Shown here one piece after another: positions 30,269 to 38,833 of a DNA stretch of 64,000 nucleotides; within the stretch, counting starts at the first letter, position 1, and every line of letters begins with the position of its first letter. The stretch comes from Candidatus Hydrogenedens sp. (GTDB taxonomy: Bacteria; Hydrogenedentota; Hydrogenedentia; Hydrogenedentales; JAEUWI01): NCBI GenBank assembly GCA_016125095.1, contig WGMK01000035.1, positions 18,060 to 82,059 on the forward strand, given 5' to 3'. The notes below the pieces were generated by a model. The model saw only the letters and a list, made by a program, of their open reading frames with translations. It made no database searches and had not been told where the DNA came from. A program made the translations under genes and the position numbers.

Positions 30269-32824
30269 CTATGCCCAGGCGATCAGCGCCATCTCGTGCT
30301 TCTGCCACAGGTCCACGTGATACGGCACGGCGCGCACGGTAAAGCCCAGCTCGCCGGTGGTTTCACAGGGAATCTTGCCCTCGTAGCGCGACGCGCCGTC
30401 CTTCTCGCCGATGAACTTCATCTCGGCCGTGCGGCCCGAGGTGACACAGCCCTGCGGGTCGAGCGGGCCGTAGAATACCTCGACCGTCACATCTTCCGGC
30501 GTAAGGCTGCCAAGCGACACCACGGCGCTGACGTCGAGCTCGCAGCCCACGGCCAGCTGGTCGCGGTCGCCGCTCTTCACGTCGTGAATCGACACTTGGG
30601 GCCAAGCGCTGCGCACCGACGATTTCCACGCGGCCAGCGCGATGGAGCGCTTGCGTTTGTCGGCCAGCAGGTCGACCCGGCGCCGCGAGCACGGCACGTA
30701 GAAGCGGTCGGTGTATTCCTGCACCATGCGATAGGTGTTGAACACGGGGCCGCAGGTGCGGATGGCGGTTTTCATGCGGTGCATCCAGTTGCGCGGCAGA
30801 CCGTCGGCCGGGCGTTCGTAGAAGCACGGCGCCACTTCCTGCTCGAGGATGTCGTACAGCGCCTCGCTCTCGACGGCGTCCTGTTCCTCGGGCGATTCGT
30901 AGGATTCGCCCTGGCCGATGCTCCAGCCGTTCGGGCCGAGCTCCACCGCCTCGCACCACCAGCCGTCGAGGATCGAGATATTCAGGCCGCCATTGAGGGC
31001 CGCCTTCATGCCGCTCGTGCCGCTGGCTTCCATCGGGCGCCGCGGGTTGTTTAGCCAGCAGTCCACGCCCTGCACCATATAGCGAGCGACGTTCATGTCG
31101 TAGTCTTCGATGTAGATCACGTTGCGGCGCACGTCGGCCTCGCGGGCGAAGTGCATGATTTCGCGGATGACCTGCTTGCCCGCATTGTCGGCGGGGTGGG
31201 CCTTACCGGCGATGATGAACTGCACCGGGCGGTCGGCCTTCAGGATGATCTCGCGGATGCGCTCCTTGTCGCGCAGGAACAGCGCGCCGCGCTTGTAGGT
31301 GGCGAAGCGGCGGGCGAAGCCGATGGTCAGCGCCTCGGGATCCAGCACCTCGTTGCAAATGCGCAGTTCCGCGCTCGAGGCTCCGCGCGACTTGTACTGG
31401 TTGTACAGGCGCTTGCGGGCGAAATCGACCAGGCGTTCGCGGCGGCGTTCGTGCGTGCGCCAGAGTTCCGAATCCGGAATCTCGTCCACGCGCTCCCACA
31501 CCGCCTGATCGTCCGGGCTGTTTTCCCAGCCGGGCCCGAGATAGCGGTCGTAAAGCTCGCCCATTTCCTGCGAGATCCAGGTCTTGGCGTGGATGCCGTT
31601 GGTGATCGAGGTAATCGGCACCTCGTCGACCGGGACGCCCTTCCAGGTCTCCTTCCACATGTCGCGGGCGACCTCGCCGTGGAGGCGGCTGACGCCGTTG
31701 GCGCCGGCGGCCAGTTTGAGCGCCAGCACCGTCATGCAGAAATCTTCCTGCGCGTTGTCCGGGTTCTGCCGGCCCAACGCCATGAGCTGCTGCATCGAGA
31801 TGCCGACTTCGCGGCAGAAATCCGAAAAGTACTTCTCGATGAGCGGCGGCCCGAACATGTCGTTACCGGCCGGCACGGGCGTATGCGTGGTGAAGATGCT
31901 GGCCGACTTCACGGACTCGACCGCCTGCTCGAAGGAGAGCTTTTCGGCCTTCATCACGTCGCGGATGCGCTGGAGCGCCATGAAGGCGCTGTGGCCCTCG
32001 TTCATGTGGTAGATCGTCGGGTGCAGGTTGAGCTTATGCAGCGCAATGACGCCGCCCATGCCCAGCAATATTTCCTGCCGCACGCGCGCCTCGTGGTCGC
32101 CGCCGTAGAGCTTGTCGGTAATCACGCGGTCTTCCGGCGCGTTCTCGGGGTGGTCGGCGTCGAGCAGATACAGGGGTACGCGGCCCACTTGCAGCTTCCA
32201 CAGCCAGGCCTTCACGGTGCGGCCGGGATACGGCACCTCGATCACCATCGGCTCGCCGCCGGCCTCGGTGATCTTCTCGAGCGGCATGTTGTAGAAGTCG
32301 TTGCGCGGGTAGCGTTCCTGCTGCCAGCCGTCGGCGTTCAGGTATTGGCTGAAATAGCCTTCGCGGTAGAGCAGGCCGACGCCGATGAGCGGCAACGCGA
32401 GATCGCTGGCCGCCTTCAGGTGGTCGCCCGCCAGCACGCCGAGACCGCCGCTGTAGAGTTTCAGGCTTTCGTGCAGGCCGAACTCCGCCGACATGTAGGC
32501 CGCGAGGAATTCCTTGGGGGCGCCCGGGTTCCGGTCGAACCAGTGATTGTGCGTGCAATAGCGCTCGAGGGCGTCGGACACGCGATCGAGGTGGGCGAGG
32601 AAGCTATCGTCGTTCGCGAGCTCCTCGAGCCGGATCTGGCTGACCTTGCCCAGCATGAGCCGCGGGTTCTGGCCGCACTCGGTCCAGAGCCGCCGGTCGA
32701 CGCGGTGAAACAATTGCACCGCTTCCGGGCTCCAGCACCACCACACATTGTTGGCGATGGTCAACAGGCCTTGCAGGCGTTCGGGCAGGGAAGGGATGAC
32801 CGTGTAACGGTTAAAGGTAGGCAT
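30269..32824 (-). CDS. glgP: Alpha-glucan (glycogen/maltodextrin) phosphorylase, GT35
   Basis: PLP-dependent phosphorylase of 851 aa releasing glucose 1-phosphate from glycogen or maltodextrin. The N-terminal DUF3417-like segment (NNVWWCWSPEAVQLFHRVD) marks the short archaeal/actinobacterial type rather than E. coli GlgP. THTPVPAGND, NGIHAKTWIS and the PLP-lysine region EASGTSGMKAALNGG are clear. A possible glycan-related beta domain forms the last 100 residues. AGGAG lies 8 nt upstream of the ATG. A TTGTTT-17-TATTGT promoter lies about 96 nt upstream. Confidence 0.93.
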   Translation of the reverse strand: MPTFNRYTVIPSLPERLQGLLTIANNVWWCWSPEAVQLFHRVDRRLWTECGQNPRLMLGKVSQIRLEELANDDSFLAHLDRVSDALERYCTHNHWFDRNPGAPKEFLAAYMSAEFGLHESLKLYSGGLGVLAGDHLKAASDLALPLIGVGLLYREGYFSQYLNADGWQQERYPRNDFYNMPLEKITEAGGEPMVIEVPYPGRTVKAWLWKLQVGRVPLYLLDADHPENAPEDRVITDKLYGGDHEARVRQEILLGMGGVIALHKLNLHPTIYHMNEGHSAFMALQRIRDVMKAEKLSFEQAVESVKSASIFTTHTPVPAGNDMFGPPLIEKYFSDFCREVGISMQQLMALGRQNPDNAQEDFCMTVLALKLAAGANGVSRLHGEVARDMWKETWKGVPVDEVPITSITNGIHAKTWISQEMGELYDRYLGPGWENSPDDQAVWERVDEIPDSELWRTHERRRERLVDFARKRLYNQYKSRGASSAELRICNEVLDPEALTIGFARRFATYKRGALFLRDKERIREIILKADRPVQFIIAGKAHPADNAGKQVIREIMHFAREADVRRNVIYIEDYDMNVARYMVQGVDCWLNNPRRPMEASGTSGMKAALNGGLNISILDGWWCEAVELGPNGWSIGQGESYESPEEQDAVESEALYDILEQEVAPCFYERPADGLPRNWMHRMKTAIRTCGPVFNTYRMVQEYTDRFYVPCSRRRVDLLADKRKRSIALAAWKSSVRSAWPQVSIHDVKSGDRDQLAVGCELDVSAVVSLGSLTPEDVTVEVFYGPLDPQGCVTSGRTAEMKFIGEKDGASRYEGKIPCETTGELGFTVRAVPYHVDLWQKHEMALIAWA

Positions 32825-32919
32825 GGACGTCTCCTGGCAGTATGCTACGCAAATGGAATCGCCTTTTCAGGCGGCGTGTCCAACCCCCACTGCCGGGCGC
32901 CGCCATGGCTAGAGCCCAG

Positions 32920-32948
32920 ACAATAGCATTCTTTCGTCTGGCAAACAA
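32920..32948 (-). promoter_or_regulatory. glgP promoter candidate
   Basis: Reverse strand: TTGTTT (32943-32948), 17-nt spacer, TATTGT (32920-32925), preceded by GC as in the recurrent GCTAnnnT box. Predicts a leader of roughly 85-90 nt before the glgP ATG. Confidence 0.6.
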
Positions 32949-32991
32949 GATATCTGCCGGGTCCTACACGCGGAAACTATGAAATACCCGT

Positions 32992-33711
32992 TTAACGGTA
33001 GGTCCACAAATCCGGTGTCTGCAAGTGCGGCGCGTCGTTGAAGGATGCGAGATTGAAGCGCGAGCCGCTGTAAAGGAACTCGGCGATGGCGCCATTCCGC
33101 AGCGTCCAGATGAGTTCGAGGGTCTTTTCGGGGGTGAGGTGGAGGGCCCGCTGGATGGTCACGGCGACCGGACCGCCCGAGGTGAACACTGCCGCGCGGT
33201 GGCCGCTGGGGGTGCCGGCGGTCATGACCTCGACCGCATGCAGCACGCGCTTCTGGAAATCGGTCCAGGGCTCCACTGTGGGGTGCTGCAGGGTGCCATT
33301 GACCCACTGCTGGGTGACGGCTTCGACCAGATGCTGGATGGTGCGGCTCTTTTCCGCGCGGTCGGGGGCATCCTCGAAGGCGGCGCGCAGCTTGGCAATG
33401 TGCGGGTCCGTCGTCGACAGTTCGCTCTTGGCGTATTCCATCAGCTCGCCCCAGGAAAACTCGTCGAGGCCGGGCACGTCCACCTGCTCGGGCCACGTCC
33501 CCCCTGCCTCGCGGTATCCCTCGGCGGCGGCCTCGGTGCTCTGCCGGTGCCGCTTGCAGGGCCCCACGTAGATGCAGTCGTAAGTGATGCCATGCGCCGC
33601 CCAATACGAGCCCAGCAAGCGGCACTGCCGTTCACCCAGTTCGGACAACTGGTCGTAGTCGGCGGCGAGGAACGAGGCCTGCCCGTGCCGCACCAGGGTA
33701 AGTCTGCTCAT
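32992..33711 (-). CDS. Histidine phosphatase superfamily protein, second His absent
   Basis: Protein of 239 aa with the phosphoglycerate-mutase-like fold. LTLVRHGQAS carries the RHG phospho-acceptor (His9), and CKRHRQST and GLDEFSWGE follow in the expected order. The second catalytic His, normally in a V-S-H-G-G strand, is replaced: here the strand reads VFTSGGPVAV. It therefore belongs to a divergent subgroup, either with altered chemistry or a binding role. The gene lies between glgP and the divergent hemL. No signal peptide. Confidence 0.82.
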   Translation of the reverse strand: MSRLTLVRHGQASFLAADYDQLSELGERQCRLLGSYWAAHGITYDCIYVGPCKRHRQSTEAAAEGYREAGGTWPEQVDVPGLDEFSWGELMEYAKSELSTTDPHIAKLRAAFEDAPDRAEKSRTIQHLVEAVTQQWVNGTLQHPTVEPWTDFQKRVLHAVEVMTAGTPSGHRAAVFTSGGPVAVTIQRALHLTPEKTLELIWTLRNGAIAEFLYSGSRFNLASFNDAPHLQTPDLWTYR

Positions 33712-33730
33712 GCTTTGCTCCGTCGAATGC

Positions 33731-33760
33731 TTGGTCCGCGCGGTCGGCGTCCGCTACACT
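33731..33760 (+). promoter_or_regulatory. hemL promoter
   Basis: TTGGTC (33731-33736) and TACACT (33755-33760) are 18 nt apart, and GC precedes the -10 box (GCTACACT). Start of transcription near 33767, 31 nt before the ATG. Confidence 0.65.
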
Positions 33761-33797
33761 ATCCGCGCACATTTTCCCCGTCGATACGGAGAGTAGC

Positions 33798-35081
33798 ATG
33801 GACCACACCCAATCTTCCCGAATGTTTACCGAGGCGCGCGAGGTGCTGGTGGGCGGCGTGAACAGCCCCGTGCGCGCGTTCAAGGGCGTGGGCGGCGATC
33901 CCGTTTTCGTGCGCTCGGGCTCGGGCGCGTGGATTACCGACGTTGACGGCAACCGCTATGTGGACTATGTGCTTTCCTGGGGTCCGCTGATTCTCGGCCA
34001 TGCCTATCCGGCGGTCGTGGAGGCGGTGTGCGTGGCGATGCGCGCGGGCTCGAGCTTCGGTATTCCCACCGAGGCCGAGACCCTGCTGGCTCGCAAAATC
34101 ATCCAGCTGGTGCCCAGCATCGAAAAGGTACGGCTGGTGAACAGCGGCACCGAGGCGGCCATGAGCGCCATCCGCCTGGCGCGCGGCTTCACCGGACGCG
34201 ACCTGGTGGTGAAGATCGAGGGCTGCTATCACGGCCATATGGACGGGCTGCTGGTGAACGCGGGCAGCGGGCTGACGACCCTCGGCACGCCGACCAGTCC
34301 CGGCATTCCCGCAGGCTACGCGGCCTGCACGCTGACCATGCCCTACAACGACCTGGCGGCCGCGGAGGAGATCTTCGCGGCACACGGCGAGAACATCGCG
34401 TGCCTGGTCATCGAGCCGCTGCCCGGCAACATGGGCGTCATCCTGCCCGAGCCGGGCTACCTGGAGGGGCTGCGCGCGCTGACGTCGAAGTACGGCGCGA
34501 TGCTGGTGTTCGACGAGGTGATGTCGGGATTCCGCGCGGCGCTGGGCGGCGCGCAGGCGCACTTCGGTATTCAGCCCGACATGACGATTCTCGGCAAGGT
34601 GGTGGGCGGCGGCATGCCGCTCGCGGCCTATGGTGCCTCGGCCGAGGTCATGCACCACCTCTCGCCCGAGGGGCCGGTCTATCAGGCGGGCACGCTCTCG
34701 GGCAATCCGCTGGCGACGGCGGCCGGCCTGGCCACGCTCGAGGCGCTCGAGCAACCGGGGGTCTTCGAGCGCGCGGCCGAGGCGCTCCGGCAAGTGAGCA
34801 AAGGCATTGCAGCGGCGGCGCGCGAAAAGGGCTTCCCGATTTATCAGGCGCAGGTGGGCTCGATGGCCTGCACGTTCTTCCACGAAGGACCGGTTCGGAA
34901 TTACGCGGAGGCGACGCAATCCGACACGGCGCGCTATGCGAAGTTCTTCCACGCGATGCTGGAAGGCGGGGTGTATCTGGCGCCGTCGCAGTTCGAGGCG
35001 GCCTTCGCGAGTTCGGCGCACGGGCCGGAAGAAATCGGGCACACCATCGAGGCAGCCCGCAAGGCGATTGCCGCGCTCTAG
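33798..35081 (+). CDS. hemL: Glutamate-1-semialdehyde 2,1-aminomutase
   Basis: PLP enzyme of 427 aa producing 5-aminolevulinate for haem, via the tRNA-dependent C5 route. EVLVGGVNSPVRAF is the classic HemL start. NSGTEAAMSAIRLARGFTGR, YHGHMDGLLV and VFDEVMSGFR precede the PLP lysine in ILGKVVGGGMPLAAYG, and GTLSGNPLA follows. Length and motifs match true HemL, unlike the divergent homologue at 9781. GGAGAG precedes the ATG. It converges on the TPR gene, sharing CTAG at the two stops. Confidence 0.96.
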   Translation: MDHTQSSRMFTEAREVLVGGVNSPVRAFKGVGGDPVFVRSGSGAWITDVDGNRYVDYVLSWGPLILGHAYPAVVEAVCVAMRAGSSFGIPTEAETLLARKIIQLVPSIEKVRLVNSGTEAAMSAIRLARGFTGRDLVVKIEGCYHGHMDGLLVNAGSGLTTLGTPTSPGIPAGYAACTLTMPYNDLAAAEEIFAAHGENIACLVIEPLPGNMGVILPEPGYLEGLRALTSKYGAMLVFDEVMSGFRAALGGAQAHFGIQPDMTILGKVVGGGMPLAAYGASAEVMHHLSPEGPVYQAGTLSGNPLATAAGLATLEALEQPGVFERAAEALRQVSKGIAAAAREKGFPIYQAQVGSMACTFFHEGPVRNYAEATQSDTARYAKFFHAMLEGGVYLAPSQFEAAFASSAHGPEEIGHTIEAARKAIAAL

Positions 35082-35827
35082 GGCTGCGCCGGGGCGAGTT
35101 TCGCGCGCACGCGATCGAGGTGTTCCTGCGCCGGGCGGGCGTCGGGATTGATCTCCAGCGCCTTCTCCCAGTCGGCCAGGGCCTTCTCGGGTTCATCGTG
35201 CTGTTCGTAGGCCAGGCCGCGGAGAATGTAAGCACTCTCGTCCGTGGGGTCGAGTTCGATGGCCTCGTTGATCAGCGCGAGCCCCCCCTCGAAATCGCCG
35301 CCGTATTCCTCTTCTGCGAAGAGCTTGCGGCGGCTCTGCGACACCAGCGCCTTGGCGTTCTTCGGGTCCAGCTCCAGCGCCTTGTTGATGTTGTCGTGCA
35401 TCGCTTCCTGGAAGCGGTTGCCCTTGAAGCGCGTACGCATCATCATCGCGTACAGGTCGGACATGATGCGGTGCTTTTCCGAGGTGTCGGGCAGCCCGCC
35501 CAAGGCCGTGAACCCGATGGACGCCGTCTGGTCGATCTGTTCGCCCAGGCTCCGCTTTTCCGTGTTGCTCGTGTCAGGCTTTTCGTAGCGGTAGCGGAGC
35601 AGGCTCGCCACCAGCAGCGTGTCTTCCGCCAGCACCCAGCGCAGTTCCTCGCTCTGGGTGTCGGCCGTCGAATTGATACGCGTCTGCAACTCCGGAATGA
35701 TCGACTGGCCCAGCTCGAGATCGTAGTGCGTGCGTGCCTTGTCCGCCGCTGCCTTTAGTTCATCCATCGTGGCGCCGGAGAAGTCTGCCGCCAGCGCCAG
35801 CAATGCGAAAACGCATGAAAGACCCAT
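35078..35827 (-). CDS. Secreted TPR-repeat protein
   Basis: Exported protein of 249 aa. ATG 35827 (MGLSCVFALLALAADFSGA) gives a short signal peptide and has GAGGA 9 nt upstream; ATG 35845 is less likely. Two clear TPRs lie at the C-terminus: MHDNINKALELDPKNAKALV and LALINEAIELDPTDESAYIL, then ALADWEKALEINPDARPA. The middle region is helical without motif. Role unknown. Confidence 0.8.
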   Translation of the reverse strand: MGLSCVFALLALAADFSGATMDELKAAADKARTHYDLELGQSIIPELQTRINSTADTQSEELRWVLAEDTLLVASLLRYRYEKPDTSNTEKRSLGEQIDQTASIGFTALGGLPDTSEKHRIMSDLYAMMMRTRFKGNRFQEAMHDNINKALELDPKNAKALVSQSRRKLFAEEEYGGDFEGGLALINEAIELDPTDESAYILRGLAYEQHDEPEKALADWEKALEINPDARPAQEHLDRVRAKLAPAQP

Positions 35828-36034
35828 GAATTCATCCTCTATCACAGCCTACCCTGGGCGCCAGCATGAACGATCCGGATCCCATGCCGCAAGCCGTTAG
35901 CCTGCTAACAGTTCGAGAGTCGAAACATTCCTGAGGTGCCCCGATGGCGGTCCGTTATACGAAAATTGTCGCCATACGGCAACTCTTTACCGGGTTAATG
36001 GACGCGCGAGGCCGGCGGGATATTCACAAGACCG
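35828..36034. promoter_or_regulatory. Intergenic region with GTTAGC palindrome
   Basis: The gap between the TPR gene and the end of the exporter gene holds a perfect dyad GTTAGC-CT-GCTAAC at 35896-35909, a plausible regulator site for the TPR gene. I see no gene here. Confidence 0.35.
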
Positions 36035-38257
36035 CTAGGCGTTGCGCGGCGCTGGTGCCGCTTCGGGCTCGTCTTTGCCGCCGAATACCGACAGCAGCGC
36101 AGGCACGAAGAGCAGGTCGGCGAGGAGCGCGATAACGATGGCGACGCCGGAGGCCATGCCGAAGTAGCTGAGCGGCTTGAACACGCTGAGGCCGAGAATG
36201 AAGAAGCCGATGCCCATGGTGAACGAAGACACCGTGATGGCCGGGCCGACCGAGCCCATGGTGCCAAGGATAGCCTCGTTGTGCGTGTCGCCGTCTTTCA
36301 GGTGGCGTTGGAAGCCGGAGAGGATATGGACGGTGTCGTCCACGGCAATGCCCAGCGCGATGCTGGCCACCATCACCGTGCCGGCGTCGAGCGGAATATC
36401 GAGCACGACCAGCACCGTAAAGGTAGACAGGATGGGCATGAGGTTTGGCACGACCGACACCAGCAGCATGCGCAGCGAACGCAGCCCGATGAGGATACTG
36501 GCGAACACAAGCACGAAGGCGAGCGCGAAGCTGCTGCGCTGGCTGTTTACGAGCTCTACCTGCATCTGCTGCATCTGTGTGGCGCGGCCCGTCACCCAGC
36601 CGTCGAGCGGCGCGGGCAATTGCGCGAGAAATCCGTTGATGCGCTCGTACAGGGCGAGGAAGTCGCCCGCGTCGGCCGTGGTCAGGATGGCCGTCATGCG
36701 GACCTGGCCGCCGTCTTGCCGCACGAGACGCTTGAGCCCGGCATTGTCTTCTTCCGCGACCCCGGCGATCAGGTGGTCGGCCTCCTCCTGCGTCTCGGGC
36801 AACGCGTAGGCCTCGGCATCGCCGCCCTCGTCCCACTGGCGCAGCTTGCGCAGATAATCGAGCGGCGTGAGCACGCGCGTCACGTGGTCCAGCTGCTGAA
36901 TCTCGGCGGCGAGCCCGTCGATGGGCTTCCAATACTCCGGATTCGTCCAGCCGCCGGGGGTGTTGATGAGAATCTCCATCGTGTACATGCCGGCCAGCGA
37001 ATCGGCCACATGGTGGAACGAGACGACGGCCGGGGCGTCCTTGGGCAGAAAGCTGAGCGTGCTACGCTCGGTGCGCACCTGTGTGAAGTTGTACATGCCC
37101 AGCACGATGAGCCCCGCGAAGACGACGATGATCGGCCAGGGGCGCGCCGCAACCACGCGGCCGAGCGCGCGGAACCGGTGGCCGTCTTCCTGTGGAATGA
37201 ACCTCGGCATGCCCACCCGGAACAGCATCAGCAGATAGGGGCCGAGCACGAGATTGACGATGACCGCGTAGATCATGCCGACCGCCATCACGATGCCGAA
37301 CTCGCGGATGGGGGGCACGTGCGACAGGGTGAGCGAGATGAAACCAAACGAGGTGGTGATGGCGGAAAGGAAGCAGGGCACGGCGATTTCGCGCAGGGCG
37401 TTCTTCGCGGCCCGGGTACGGTCGGGGTTGGCCCCGAGAAAGTGCTGATAGCGCGACACGACGTGGATGCAGCTGGCGAGCGTGAGCATCCAGAGGATGA
37501 GCGGCGACGACTGGGTGACGACATTCAGCGACATGCCGCCGAGCACGATGGTGGACAAGGTCAGAACAATGGTGATGGCGCCGCAGACCATCACGACCGC
37601 CGCGCCGCGTCCGCTGCGCAAGAGCGCCAGCAGAATCAGCAGCGACACGATCATGGCGACCGGGAAAAACTGCTTCGCTTCGTGGCCGGCCATGGCGCGC
37701 AGATCTTCTCCGATGAGAATCGAACCGACCAGATCGACCTTGAAGCCGTAGTCCACGAGCGGGCCGATGGCGCCGCGCACGGCATCGACGAACTTACCGC
37801 GCGCGTCGATGGCCGAAAGGTCCGCCGCAGTCACGACAATGCCCGCCATTGAGCGATCTTTGGAGATAAAGAACCCCTGGTAGAAGGGCGTGCTTGTGAT
37901 TTCTTCCTCGAGCGCCTCGGGGTCCTCGCCGCCGTAGAGATCCATGAACACCTGGGGCAAGCCGGATACGGACGCCACGGTGTCGGATTCGAGCAGCAGG
38001 TCCATCGATTCGACCATGGCGTCGAGCGCCTCGACGTCGAAGACGTTCTTGCCGGAGACCGCAATGAGAATCAAGTCGTCTTGACCGTACTGCTCGACGA
38101 ACTCGTTATAGCGCTGCGTCGCCTCGTGGTCGTCCAGGGCCATGCGCTCGAGGCGTGTATCCACACTGAGGCGCGGCAGCACCACGGCGGCGCCGGCGGC
38201 GGCCAGGACAATGACGGCGGCGGCCCAGCGCGAGGGCAGCCAATCTGCAAGTTGCAT
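36035..38257 (-). CDS. RND-superfamily (MMPL-type) exporter
   Basis: Inner-membrane transporter of 740 aa with two halves, each having one helix, a large periplasmic loop and a five-helix bundle. TM1 is AAVIVLAAAGAAVVL; the first SSD-like bundle runs from LLILLALLRSGRGAAVV to a GPYLLMLF helix, and the second from LAFVLVFASILIGLR to IALLADLLFVPALLSVFG. It resembles the sterol/hopanoid-type MMPL proteins that move lipids or hydrophobic cargo. A GCTATACT box lies 55 nt upstream. No membrane-fusion partner is encoded nearby. Confidence 0.9.
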   Translation of the reverse strand: MQLADWLPSRWAAAVIVLAAAGAAVVLPRLSVDTRLERMALDDHEATQRYNEFVEQYGQDDLILIAVSGKNVFDVEALDAMVESMDLLLESDTVASVSGLPQVFMDLYGGEDPEALEEEITSTPFYQGFFISKDRSMAGIVVTAADLSAIDARGKFVDAVRGAIGPLVDYGFKVDLVGSILIGEDLRAMAGHEAKQFFPVAMIVSLLILLALLRSGRGAAVVMVCGAITIVLTLSTIVLGGMSLNVVTQSSPLILWMLTLASCIHVVSRYQHFLGANPDRTRAAKNALREIAVPCFLSAITTSFGFISLTLSHVPPIREFGIVMAVGMIYAVIVNLVLGPYLLMLFRVGMPRFIPQEDGHRFRALGRVVAARPWPIIVVFAGLIVLGMYNFTQVRTERSTLSFLPKDAPAVVSFHHVADSLAGMYTMEILINTPGGWTNPEYWKPIDGLAAEIQQLDHVTRVLTPLDYLRKLRQWDEGGDAEAYALPETQEEADHLIAGVAEEDNAGLKRLVRQDGGQVRMTAILTTADAGDFLALYERINGFLAQLPAPLDGWVTGRATQMQQMQVELVNSQRSSFALAFVLVFASILIGLRSLRMLLVSVVPNLMPILSTFTVLVVLDIPLDAGTVMVASIALGIAVDDTVHILSGFQRHLKDGDTHNEAILGTMGSVGPAITVSSFTMGIGFFILGLSVFKPLSYFGMASGVAIVIALLADLLFVPALLSVFGGKDEPEAAPAPRNA

Positions 38258-38312
38258 GGGTGAAATGTTCCCGCGTGTTTTTGCGCGCTGGTAAGCCGCG
38301 CGAGACCACCGG

Positions 38313-38320
38313 AGTATAGC
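38313..38320 (-). promoter_or_regulatory. Candidate -10 box GCTATACT for the exporter gene
   Basis: Exact GCTATACT on the reverse strand, 55 nt before the exporter ATG; -35 unclear. Confidence 0.5.
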
Positions 38321-38353
38321 GTGCCGATCGCGGCCGGGGGAACCCCGGGCGGT

Positions 38354-38599
38354 TCACTCGGAATCGACGCCTTGCTCGAGAATTTCCCGCGCCTCGCGGG
38401 CGTCGTCTGCGTGTACCCACAGCTGGATGCCACCACGGGAACTGCCTCCGAAGAGCCCGATATTGCCCGAGATATTGCCGGCATATTCGCCGGTTATCCG
38501 CGCCTCGATGCCATTCGCCTCAAGTACGGACTTCAGCAACAGCGGCTGAGAGGGCTCCCAGAAGTCCCCGAGGACAACATATTCCTCCTCGTCCGCCAT
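38354..38599 (-). CDS. DUF2007-domain protein (81 aa)
   Basis: Small cytosolic protein of 81 aa with the DUF2007 fold, a putative signal-transducing or PII-like module. YVVLGDFWEPSQPLLLKSVLEANGIEA and IQLWVHADDAREAREILEQ are the two halves of the domain. It follows a paralogue after 3 nt. Role unknown. Confidence 0.88.
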   Translation of the reverse strand: MADEEEYVVLGDFWEPSQPLLLKSVLEANGIEARITGEYAGNISGNIGLFGGSSRGGIQLWVHADDAREAREILEQGVDSE

Positions 38600-38602
38600 G
38601 CG

Positions 38603-38833
38603 TCAGTCTTCTTCGGGCAGCGAAAAATCGGAGGCGTCCAGCACTTCGCGCGCGCGTTCAACGTCTTCCTCGCGCACGGCGATATGGATGCCCGAGGTAT
38701 TCCCCAGCCCGGCCGTCGTCGCGTACTCGTGATCATGTACGATATCGATTTCCGCCGCCCGGAGGAGCGACTCCACCAGGTCGGCCTCGGATTGGGTGGT
38801 CAGGGTGCAGATTGTGACTAAGCGTTCGCTCAT
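38603..38833 (-). CDS. DUF2007-domain protein (76 aa)
   Basis: Second DUF2007 protein of 76 aa, starting at ATG 38833. VTICTLTTQSEADLVESLLRAAEID and IHIAVREEDVERAREVLD match the same domain as its neighbour, so the two arose by tandem duplication and have diverged strongly. The longer upstream frame is a shadow of the divergent gene. A GCTATACT box lies 25 nt before the start. Confidence 0.88.
   Translation of the reverse strand: MSERLVTICTLTTQSEADLVESLLRAAEIDIVHDHEYATTAGLGNTSGIHIAVREEDVERAREVLDASDFSLPEED

Noticed and set aside
35944..36135. Forward 63-codon frame before the exporter
   Set aside because: Most of it is antisense to the exporter's end and it is Arg/Ala-rich without a ribosome site.
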